Assembly (NCBI RefSeq): GCF_900541605.1
Contig: NZ_UQKJ01000012.1
Span: forward strand, 1 to 31,220
DNA: 31,220 nucleotides
From: an uncultured Dialister sp.
GTDB taxonomy: Bacteria > Bacillota > Negativicutes > Veillonellales > Dialisteraceae
Reading direction: 5' to 3'
This document shows positions 21,475 through 29,614 of the stretch, piece after piece. The first letter of the stretch is position 1; each line of letters starts with the position of its first letter. The translations under genes and the position numbers were made by a program. The notes under the pieces are model-generated. The model had not been told where the DNA came from and made no database searches. It was given only the letters and a program-made list of their open reading frames with translations.

Positions 21475-24400
21475 TCAAGCCTTTTTCTGGGCAGCCATGG
21501 CCTGGAGTTCCGGCCGGAATTCTTCGACCAGTTTCTTTTCAGCCTTAGCGCCCTTCGAGAGTGCGTTGTAGATGATTTCAGCCATTTCGTAACGGGTCAT
21601 CTGGCGTTCACCGTGGTACTTGCCATCTTCATAGCCTTCCACGATGCCGTTGCCTGCGAGGCGGGATACCGCTTCGTAAGCCCAGTGGTTAGCCGGCACG
21701 TCCGGGAATTCTTTGGACATATTCGGGTTCAGTACGGAGAGGAGAGCATCCATCCGGGCAGTGAGGTCATTCACTTCTTTCCGGAGTTCCTGATTCTCTG
21801 CAGCGGCTGCCTTCATCTGGGCTTCTTTGGCTTTGTTGCCGCCGTGGCCCAGTCTTACGGATACGCCGCCGCCGAACATGTTCTCCCCGGTTCCCATGGA
21901 AGCGGAGGCATTGACCATCACGTTTTCATTGGGCCGGTAGAATACGCCTACCGCACTAGCGGTTTCGCTGCCGGAGTTACCGATGGCTGCTGCGATGTTC
22001 CACTTGGAGTCCGCATCGAATTCCAGCGGGTGCAGGTTGGCCATGGCTGCTGCGTTAGCGCCGACCTTATCGATCTTGTTGTCCAGCTTATCTACCCTGG
22101 TTTCTACCTGGGTCACGCGGTTTTCCACGTTGGCAACCCGGGTATTGGTTTCATGGAGCTGGCCGCCGTTCACTGCATCGGTGCTGCCTTCAGAGATATC
22201 TCCAGCGGCTACGTTGGTGATCTTCTGGTTATTGGCATTGATGCCATTCGCATCGATGTAGGTCTTGCCGCCGACCTTGTAGGAGTCTGCGGTGACCGTA
22301 TCAGCGGTGATGCCGCCGGTTACGGAGAGGCCCTTGTTCATGGTCACAATATCATTGAAGGTAGCTGCGCCCTCGAATTCGGAGGTATCTGTTACCTTGA
22401 GGGTCCTTGTGGTAGCAGCACCTTCTACGGTGAGATTCTTCTTCACGGTAGCATTGCTTTCCATGGTCACATCGCCCTTCAGGTCAGAGGTGCCATTGAC
22501 GGTGAGGTTCTTTTCAACGGTGGCGTTGGACTTCATGGTCACATCACCGGTGAGTGTGGATGTGCCGGTTACTGCCAGATTTCCACCGACAGAGGTGTCG
22601 CCATCGATGGTAGCACTTCCGCGTACGCCCAGGTCCTTCAGGACCTCAGCAAAATCCATCTGGGTCTTATGGGTGCCGGCTTCATTGGTGAGCCTGGTGA
22701 GTCCATCTGTGGTGGTCACAGTAGTGGTACCCACTTTGTCTTCAATGGAGCTGGTGCTCATGGTACGGCTTACCTTATCGCCTACCTTGTCGGTGATAGA
22801 AGTGGTTGCGGTATTGGCAATCTTGTCAGCGGTATTGCTGATGGTGCCGCCGGTTGCGGTATTCGCAATGCCATCTGCATTCATGACTGTCTTCACAGCT
22901 GCATCGTCGCCTTCGCCGATCTGGCTGGTGATAGAGGTCTTGCCGATGGCTTTCACGTTTTCAGCGGTGAGTTCGCTGTCTCCGGTGACTGTGGTCTTCT
23001 GGTTTCCGCCAACTGTGGTGGTCAGATCCTTGCCAACATTGTTGGTCATGTTTTCTGCCGCTGTGTTGGTGATATCCTTAGCGGTCATAGTGGTACCGGT
23101 GATATTGGTTCCATCGGTGACGGCAGCGCTGATGGTTCCGGTGCTGGAGTCTTTCACAACGTCCAGGATCGTGGAGCCATTCATCAGAGCCTCCTCAGAC
23201 CTGGTTGCGGTCTTTGTGGATGCGCTGTACTGGGTATCGCTGGCTTTGATGGTCTGCGCACTCTGGTCTACGGTGCTTCTGGTCTTGTTGGACCTGGTGC
23301 CATCGGTGATGGAGGAAGCAATGCTCTTTGCATCCTGGTTCACTACGGTGGTATTGGTACCGTCGGTGACGGAGGAAGCAATCTGGTCTGCCTTCTGCAG
23401 GTCATTGGAAGTATTGGTTCCATCGGTGATATTCGTATTGGTCTGGCCCGCAATGGTATCGATGGTGGTCTTCGTATCTCCGTTTACAAGCTGGGACTTT
23501 TCTTCCGCAGCGCCACGGATGTAGGACGCTTTCTTACCGTCGGCCTGGCTCATTTCTTCCTGGGTCTGGGTGGAAGTCTGGGTGGAGATATTGGTACCGG
23601 AGTCGTTGGACACCTTATTCACAATGGAGCTTGCTGCATCTGTTTCCACATCAAGAGCCCTGTTGGTGATCTTGTTTCTTGCGGTATTATTGATGTTTTC
23701 GGCTGTCAGGCTGCTGTCATTCTTCACATTGGTCGTCAGGCTGCCATAGCTTTCATTTACATCGCCCTTGACGGTTTCCGTCTTATTACCACTGATGGTA
23801 TTGGTCTGATTGCCAGCTACCACATTGGTCTGGTTACCACCAACATTTGTACTCTGGTCACCATCGATGGTGGTTGCCTGGCTGCCGTATTTTTCGGTTA
23901 CAGAACCTTTGACGGTTTCCAACTTATTGCCACTTACCGTATTCTGCTGATCACCGCCTACGATGTTTGTCTGGTTGCCGCCGACGGAGGTCTTCTGGTT
24001 TGTCTTGATGTTGGTAATCTGGGCATTGAAGTTTTCCGTTTCCGTTCCCTTCACATTGACAGTCCGGTCTCCGGATACGGTGACGGTCTGGCTGCCCGTT
24101 ACCGCATGGGTCTCATTACCGCCCACCTTTGTGGAGAGGTCAGACTTGTAGTCTTCGGTGACCTTGCCGGTGACGGTAGTAGACATTTCGCCGCCTACGG
24201 TGGTCTTCAGATCCTTACCAATAGTGTTGGTCATGTTTTCAGTCGTTGTATTGGTAATATTCTTCGCACTGTTGGAAATGGTTTCGCTGGCGATATTGGT
24301 GATGTTCTTCGAATTGGTCGAAACTTCAGAAGCTGTCTGTTTAAACGTGCTTGTATCTGTGCCATCTGTTACGGTAGAGCTGATCGTACCGGTGCTGGAG

Positions 24401-27400
24401 TCCTTCACAATATCCAGAATGGTGGAACCATTGGTCAGTGTATCCTTGCTCCGGGTAGCAGTCTTTGTAGATGCATTGAACTGGGTGTCGCTGGTCTGGA
24501 TCCGTTCCGTGGACATATCTACGGAACTGTAGGTCCGGTTGTACTTCCCGTCTGTTCCATCGCTGATGGAGGTAGCGATGCTCGAAGCTTTCTGGTTAAT
24601 AACTGCGGTGTTCTTGCCATCGGTAATCGTGGAGTCTGTCTGTTCAGCATTCTGTGCAGCTGTGTTGGATTTATCGCCATCTTTTACCTGATTGACGATG
24701 GAATCGGTGCTGAGCCTGCTGCTGACATTATCTCCCACTTTACTGGTGATGGACTTCACAGCGGTATTTTCAATTTCCGCTGCACTGTTGGAAATCTTTT
24801 CTGCAGCGGTGTTGGTAATATTCTTCGCTTCGTTAGAAATGGTGCCGCCGATGGCCGTATTGGCAATGCCATTGGCATCCATCACGGTCTTCACAGCAGA
24901 GCCGTCACCGATCTGGCTGGTAATGGAGGTGGCGCCTTTGTTCAGGATCTTGTCCGCATCGTTGGTAATGGTGCCATTCGATGCGGTGTTGGTGATGTTG
25001 TTGGCATCCTGTTCGATGGTGGTCTTGCTGTCCCCTTCTTCCACGCCCTGAAGAATCTTCTTCAGATTCTGGGTGATATAGGACTTATTGAGGACATTGC
25101 CATCGTCATCTTTCAGAGCAATCTGGGAATCCGTGGACTCTGCGGTGGTCTTAGTCACATTGGACTGGTTGCCTTCCACTACGGAGTCGGTCATTTCGTA
25201 TTTATTTTTACCATTCTGGGCAATTTCCCGGGAAGCATAATTTGTCGGATTGTCTCTGGTGTCGGAGAGGGACTGCTTCACGCTGTCTGCGGTAACCGTG
25301 CTGGTGCCGATGGATTCATCATCCCTTGCCCAGACGGTACTGCCGGTTTCATCCATCTTGGAGGAGCTTGCCTGCAGTTCGCCGGTATCAGAGTACTTCA
25401 GGTTCCTGGAGGTCACGTTGCCGCCATGAATTTCGGTGTAGTTGTTTTCATCGAGCTTGCTGGAAAGGGTCTTGGCATTGAATTCACCGTTAACCGTCAG
25501 GTTCTTGTCTACTGTCAGGTTGCCACCAATCGTAGCGTCGCCGGTAGTTTCCAGGGTACCGGTCTTCACATCCCCAGCCTGTACGGTACCGGTGGTCTGG
25601 ATGGTGCCGCTGCCTGCATCAAGGCCGGTGGAAGTAATCTTGCCATTGGTATCAACGGAGAACTTGCCGTTTGCTGCACTTACAGTTCCCTTGGTGGACA
25701 GGTTGCCATTACTGTCGATGGTGGTATTGCCATTGGCCGCTTTCACTGCGCCGTTGCTGTCAACGGTGAACTTGCCATCAGCGCCTTTGATCGCACCATT
25801 GCTGTCGACATTGAATTTGCCATCGGCACCTTTGATGGAGCCATCGGAGCCCAGGGTCACTTTACCATTCGCTGCCGTGACACCGCCGTTGCTGTTGACA
25901 GTGAAGTTGCCATCGGCTGCCTTGAAGGAGCCATCGGAATTCAGGGTAATCTTGCCATTGACTGCAGTAACTCCACCATTGCTGTTTACGGTAAAGTTAC
26001 CATCGGCTGCCTTGAAGGAGCCATCGGAGTTCAGAGTAATCTTGCCACCGGCTGCAGTAACTCCGCCGTTACCGTTTACGGTGAAGTTGTCATTTGCTAC
26101 GCTCAGTGTGCCCTTAGCAGCAATGTTTCCATTGGTAACAATGTTGCCGCTGTTGCTTACGGTCATGTTGCCATTACCCACGTTGAGGCCGTTGGATTTC
26201 ACAACGCCGGTAGCTCCATTCAGTTCGATCTGGTCGTTCACATTGACCGTACCATTCGCACTGTTAACCGTGAATTTGCCGTCTGCCCCTTTGATGGAAC
26301 CATCGGACTTCATGGCTGCCTTGGCTTCGGCGTAGGTATCACCGCCGGTGTAAACGCCGTCTTTATCCATGACCGTGCTGTTTGTGCCGACCTTGATACC
26401 ACTTTCGTTCATGGTAATCTGATTATCGTTCCCTTTGTTCAGGATCATTTCATTGGCGTCGGTCTTGGAAGTGGTTACATTGCCTTTGGCGTCGATGGTG
26501 GTGGTATTCTTCTGGAGAACGTTGTCACCGCTCAGGCTGAGGCCGCTGTTGACGGCTTCCACCAGTTTTGTATCCGCTGCAATGCGGGATTTCTTCTCTG
26601 CCGTAATCTTCTTATTCAGTTTCTGGTCTTCCGCTGCCCGGGTAGCAGCTTCAGCATCGATATTTTCCTGCAGCTTCGTATCTGCTTCCTGCCGAGCAGT
26701 TGCTTCTGCCGTGTCGGCTGCTTCACGAGCCGCTGTTTCATCCTTCAGACCCTGGTCCAGGGCATTCAGGTTCTGGCCTACATATTTATCGGTCTTCACA
26801 TACTGGCCATCCTGCATTGTTCCATCGGTGATACCTTCGGCAGCGGTGAGTTTACCATCCACCATGACTGTTCTGGAGTCTTTATCATAGGTAATGGCTT
26901 CGGTCTTGGCTTCGAGATCCGAGGTCCGGGAGTCAAGAGCTTTATCTGCCGCTTCGCGAGTTGCCGCTTCATTATCAATATTTGTCTGCAGCTGTTTATC
27001 TGCATTTTCCAGATTTGTTACGGAATATTTACGCTGACGAGCTTCTGTATCGATAGCTTCCTGCAGCTTCGTATCTGCTTCTGCACGGTCCACTTCTTCA
27101 GCTGCAATCCGATTGGTTAGAGCCGTATCAGCCGCTTCACGGGTTGCTGCCTCTTCCGTAATCGCATCGGCATTGGATTTAACCTGCGTATCGAGAGCAA
27201 CAATATTTTCGCCCACCGTCTTGCCGGCGGTTACATAGTTACCGCTAGTGAGGGTATTATCTACAACCCCCTGCATACCGACCACTTTATTTTTGGCAGT
27301 AATATTGGTCTGGGAAACGATTTCCTTGCCATTAATAGTGGACTGGGAAGTCAGGGTGCCTTTCACCAGGGCATTGCCATCTACATTCAGGTTGCCACGG

Positions 27401-28461
27401 CTGTTCAGGCTGCCCGCATTGACAGCGCCGCCTACGTTGACATTGTGGCCTACGTTGAGGGAATTCGTAACGCTAGCAGAGCCGGCAGTGAGTTTACCGT
27501 TTACATCGGCAGAAGCAGCGGTAATATTGCCCGTAGCATCGATACTGCCCGTGGAAATGGCGTTGCCTTTAATGGTGGTCGAGGAATCGCTGTTGGTGAA
27601 GGTCGTGCCATTTTCATTGCTCTTCACTTCATTGAGGATCACCGTATTTCCTTCGCTATCGGTGCCGGTAATCTGGTCGCTGATAGAAGTGCCGGCCTTA
27701 TTGACGATAGTCTTGGATGCAACAGACTGGATCTGGGCTGCGCTATTGGAAATATAGCCATTCGCACCGGAGACATTGTTCTGGATACCGGTGCCGGCAT
27801 TGTTCAGGATGGTATAGCTGGCCTGGTTAACTACATTGCCACCAGATACGGTTGCTTTATCACTTGCCTTTGTTCCGGCCGTTAAAGAAACGTTGTAGCT
27901 GGAATTAATAGCTACTTCTTTCGTGTATTTACCGCCTTGAATGGTGTTTCCAGAGACGGTCAGCTGATTTACGCCAGGTATATCAGATGAAGTCTTGAAT
28001 CCCTGCGCTTCGACAGCTTTGACAACTGTGAGACCAGCATCAACAGTCATTGCTTTATTGACAAGTAAATTGTTATTAATGATTGTTCTGCCACTATTAG
28101 CCGGGCTATAAGAAATCCCCTGGGTATTTGACTGCAAGGTAGCGATATCATTCTTGTTGGTTTCGATATTATTTTTATTTGTATCTACGTCCGTCTGTTT
28201 TGCCAAATCTTTCAACTGGCTGTCTACACCGTCTTTCGTATAGACCGTCTGTTCTGTACCAGCCGTATCTTTGACAGTGACATAGTCAGCAGCCGTTGCA
28301 TATCCCGGTCCCATGATGGACAGGACCGCCAGCAGGGCCAGTGCCAGCTTCTTCAGCCCCTTGCCGGTGCTTTCCGCTTTGCCGTGGCTCCTGGCGATTT
28401 CCGAGGTGACCACATAAGTGTGTTTTGCCTTACTCCAGATGACTTTGTAAATCTTATTCAT
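21475..28461 (-). CDS. Giant trimeric autotransporter adhesin with C-terminal SLH domain
   Basis: 2328 residues. An extended signal peptide (MNKIYKVIWSKAKHTYVVTSEIARSHGKA, split here as residues 1-15 and 16-29) plus a hydrophobic core ends near ATA (57). A passenger follows with beta-rich heads, coiled-coil stalks (about 420-520 and 570-640), 30-residue repeats (785-930), Asn/Thr-rich stalk repeats, and gp5/VgrG-like octads (1422-1571). The neck NVAAGDISEGSTDAVNGGQL leads to a YadA-type membrane anchor (2133-2205). After the anchor come a coiled coil (2207-2243) and an SLH domain (2251-2301). The protein should form a trimer on the surface, mediate adhesion or aggregation, and hold the cell wall from inside. 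AAGGAGGG selects the ATG at 28461; the longer frame is not used. A long opposite-strand frame over it is only a shadow. Confidence 0.93.
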   Translation of the reverse strand: MNKIYKVIWSKAKHTYVVTSEIARSHGKAESTGKGLKKLALALLAVLSIMGPGYATAADYVTVKDTAGTEQTVYTKDGVDSQLKDLAKQTDVDTNKNNIETNKNDIATLQSNTQGISYSPANSGRTIINNNLLVNKAMTVDAGLTVVKAVEAQGFKTSSDIPGVNQLTVSGNTIQGGKYTKEVAINSSYNVSLTAGTKASDKATVSGGNVVNQASYTILNNAGTGIQNNVSGANGYISNSAAQIQSVASKTIVNKAGTSISDQITGTDSEGNTVILNEVKSNENGTTFTNSDSSTTIKGNAISTGSIDATGNITAASADVNGKLTAGSASVTNSLNVGHNVNVGGAVNAGSLNSRGNLNVDGNALVKGTLTSQSTINGKEIVSQTNITAKNKVVGMQGVVDNTLTSGNYVTAGKTVGENIVALDTQVKSNADAITEEAATREAADTALTNRIAAEEVDRAEADTKLQEAIDTEARQRKYSVTNLENADKQLQTNIDNEAATREAADKALDSRTSDLEAKTEAITYDKDSRTVMVDGKLTAAEGITDGTMQDGQYVKTDKYVGQNLNALDQGLKDETAAREAADTAEATARQEADTKLQENIDAEAATRAAEDQKLNKKITAEKKSRIAADTKLVEAVNSGLSLSGDNVLQKNTTTIDAKGNVTTSKTDANEMILNKGNDNQITMNESGIKVGTNSTVMDKDGVYTGGDTYAEAKAAMKSDGSIKGADGKFTVNSANGTVNVNDQIELNGATGVVKSNGLNVGNGNMTVSNSGNIVTNGNIAAKGTLSVANDNFTVNGNGGVTAAGGKITLNSDGSFKAADGNFTVNSNGGVTAVNGKITLNSDGSFKAADGNFTVNSNGGVTAANGKVTLGSDGSIKGADGKFNVDSNGAIKGADGKFTVDSNGAVKAANGNTTIDSNGNLSTKGTVSAANGKFSVDTNGKITSTGLDAGSGTIQTTGTVQAGDVKTGTLETTGDATIGGNLTVDKNLTVNGEFNAKTLSSKLDENNYTEIHGGNVTSRNLKYSDTGELQASSSKMDETGSTVWARDDESIGTSTVTADSVKQSLSDTRDNPTNYASREIAQNGKNKYEMTDSVVEGNQSNVTKTTAESTDSQIALKDDDGNVLNKSYITQNLKKILQGVEEGDSKTTIEQDANNITNTASNGTITNDADKILNKGATSITSQIGDGSAVKTVMDANGIANTAIGGTISNEAKNITNTAAEKISNSAAEIENTAVKSITSKVGDNVSSRLSTDSIVNQVKDGDKSNTAAQNAEQTDSTITDGKNTAVINQKASSIATSISDGTDGKYNRTYSSVDMSTERIQTSDTQFNASTKTATRSKDTLTNGSTILDIVKDSSTGTISSTVTDGTDTSTFKQTASEVSTNSKNITNIASETISNSAKNITNTTTENMTNTIGKDLKTTVGGEMSTTVTGKVTEDYKSDLSTKVGGNETHAVTGSQTVTVSGDRTVNVKGTETENFNAQITNIKTNQKTSVGGNQTNIVGGDQQNTVSGNKLETVKGSVTEKYGSQATTIDGDQSTNVGGNQTNVVAGNQTNTISGNKTETVKGDVNESYGSLTTNVKNDSSLTAENINNTARNKITNRALDVETDAASSIVNKVSNDSGTNISTQTSTQTQEEMSQADGKKASYIRGAAEEKSQLVNGDTKTTIDTIAGQTNTNITDGTNTSNDLQKADQIASSVTDGTNTTVVNQDAKSIASSITDGTRSNKTRSTVDQSAQTIKASDTQYSASTKTATRSEEALMNGSTILDVVKDSSTGTISAAVTDGTNITGTTMTAKDITNTAAENMTNNVGKDLTTTVGGNQKTTVTGDSELTAENVKAIGKTSITSQIGEGDDAAVKTVMNADGIANTATGGTISNTADKIANTATTSITDKVGDKVSRTMSTSSIEDKVGTTTVTTTDGLTRLTNEAGTHKTQMDFAEVLKDLGVRGSATIDGDTSVGGNLAVTGTSTLTGDVTMKSNATVEKNLTVNGTSDLKGDVTMESNATVKKNLTVEGAATTRTLKVTDTSEFEGAATFNDIVTMNKGLSVTGGITADTVTADSYKVGGKTYIDANGINANNQKITNVAAGDISEGSTDAVNGGQLHETNTRVANVENRVTQVETRVDKLDNKIDKVGANAAAMANLHPLEFDADSKWNIAAAIGNSGSETASAVGVFYRPNENVMVNASASMGTGENMFGGGVSVRLGHGGNKAKEAQMKAAAAENQELRKEVNDLTARMDALLSVLNPNMSKEFPDVPANHWAYEAVSRLAGNGIVEGYEDGKYHGERQMTRYEMAEIIYNALSKGAKAEKKLVEEFRPELQAMAAQKKA
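23749..24198 (-). repeat. gp5/VgrG-like VxGxxxxx octad cassettes inside the autotransporter
   Basis: Residues 1446-1586 are three cassettes of 47 residues, each with four octads starting V/I-x-G (for example VGGNETHA, VTGSQTVT, VSGDRTVN, VKGTETEN) and a 15-residue link. A partial cassette starts at 1422. The octads match the triple-stranded beta-helix repeat of phage T4 gp5 and of VgrG spikes. Confidence 0.85.
25671..26095 (-). repeat. 90-bp tandem repeats in the autotransporter
   Basis: A 30-residue unit (core NGKITLNSDGSFKAADGNF then TVNSNGGVTA) repeats in tandem. Two adjacent units (25911-26000 and 26001-26090) are almost identical in DNA and the outer ones are more diverged, which fits recent copy-number change. 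The length is an exact multiple of three, so the frame is kept. Confidence 0.88.
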
Positions 28462-28889
28462 TATGTTACCCTCCTTGGTAGGAAATGATTGGAACGCCCT
28501 GATCATTTTCTGCGGCTCTTCGCCGGATGTGCCGCATGTATTGACTCATGAATCCCCACAGGACTTCGTCCCAGCGGCGGGATGGCTTTTCTCTCCTGCT
28601 TCCCTCCTTGCGCCATCCTTTAAATGATGTGTGCTTCGTCTCCAAGGCTCAGGACTGGCCTTCGAAGTCACTTCTATGCAGGTTATGCACAGAGTGAAGT
28701 AAATTATGCTTTGTCCCCTGCCATTCTCCAGTGGCGGGGCACAGACAGCCAGCACTTCTGGATTCGAACCCTTTTTTCGTTCCGATTGGCTGACCGATGT
28801 CGGGTGAACTCCCTTGGACGCCCTTTTTCGTCTTCTGGGATATCCCCGTTCCCATCTGCCCATACAATATCAAATAAAATTTTCGATTT

Positions 28890-28968
28890 CCATTTTTTGT
28901 GCAAAAGTGGTCATTTTTGTGCAAAAGTGGTCATTTTTATGTTGCTTTAAATCATTAAAGAAAATGGC
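28890..28968. repeat. GTGCAAAAGTGGTC tandem repeat, right copy
   Basis: Same structure and orientation as 19271-19349: two tandem GTGCAAAAGTGGTC units, then GCTTTAAA and TTAAAGAAAA. The two copies bracket the porin and autotransporter genes. Confidence 0.85.
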
Positions 28969-29137
28969 AGTTTTATATCAGCTTTGTTCGATATTGCCTG
29001 GTAATTCCGATCGTATAAGCATGAATTTTTATGCAATATATGCATAAGGATAAGGATTGATTTTTAAGGATTGAAAATCGGGTTTTCCATCAGATTCCGA
29101 ATCATTGGTAGCAAAACCGCCAGGCCTCAACTTAGGT

Positions 29138-29195
29138 CTCTTTCTTACATACGGTCTTATGACTACTGCCATCCCCCGTCATTTCGACCGGTGGT
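29138..29195. repeat. Dispersed repeat CTCTTTCTTACATACGG, copy 2
   Basis: Starts CTCTTTCTTACATACGGTCT, then TATG-CTACTGCCA and CATTTCGACC. It matches 29341-29410 in its first half and 15201-15269 more weakly. Confidence 0.7.
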
Positions 29196-29340
29196 ATACA
29201 TGCCCAATGACGCTAATCTTCAGCACTCCTGAAGCTTAGAGGAGAGGAGAAATCTTTCCTGCATTCGGGATTGCCGGGCTTTTTCCCCCATATCCGAAGT
29301 TGCAGTACCTTCACAGGCATTTCCATGGAAGATTTTTGGG

Positions 29341-29410
29341 CTCTTTCTCACATACGGTTCTTATGGTTACTGCCACTTCGACGCCTACCTCCCCTCCAAA
29401 TGACGGGGCA
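29341..29410. repeat. Dispersed repeat CTCTTTCTCACATACGG, copy 3
   Basis: CTCTTTCTCACATACGGTTC, then TTACTGCCA and CGACGCCTACC...AAATGACG. It is in the same orientation as the copies at 15201 and 29138. Confidence 0.7.
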
Positions 29411-29555
29411 GAGTCGTAGAGTAATAAGCAGGGAATCATAAGCAGTAAAAGTTACGTCCCCTTTCCGCCCGTTGGGCATCTTTCCCCTGAAGTTCCGGGG
29501 ACTTCAAGGCGGAACTGCAGCGGTTTTCGACCTCGAACTCTTCTTTTCCACACGC

Positions 29556-29589
29556 AAAAATCCCTGAAAAGCGGCTGCTTTTCAGGGAT
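29556..29589 (-). terminator. Terminator of tyrS
   Basis: A 13-bp stem ATCCCTGAAAAGC / GCTTTTCAGGGAT with a four-base loop followed by TTTTT on the minus strand, 26 bp beyond the stop codon. Confidence 0.93.
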
Positions 29590-29614
29590 CCTGATACTTC
29601 TTATTTACTTCCTG

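Larger units (their letters stand above)
28462..29555. other. 1.1-kb intergenic region with repeats, no gene seen
   Basis: The ribosome binding site of the autotransporter is at the left edge; no convincing promoter was found. The rest holds the right GTGCAAAAGTGGTC repeat (28890-28968), two copies of a dispersed element (29138-29195, 29341-29410) and minus-strand frames of about 100 codons without ribosome binding sites. It is likely repeat debris. Confidence 0.55.

Noticed and set aside
21469..27120. Plus-strand open frame of about 1880 codons opposite the giant autotransporter
   Set aside because: It lacks a ribosome binding site and mirrors the repetitive low-complexity codons of the real gene. 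The minus strand has a signal peptide, anchor, SLH domain and ribosome binding site.
28755..28771. tRNA T-arm-like sequence (reverse of GGTTCGAATCC)
   Set aside because: The T-stem does not pair beyond two bases, and no acceptor, D or anticodon arms are present.
28546..28863. Minus-strand frame of about 105 codons upstream of the autotransporter
   Set aside because: Composition is rich in Arg/Lys/Pro with no ribosome binding site, and the area is repeat-rich; it may be a repeat-borne spurious frame.
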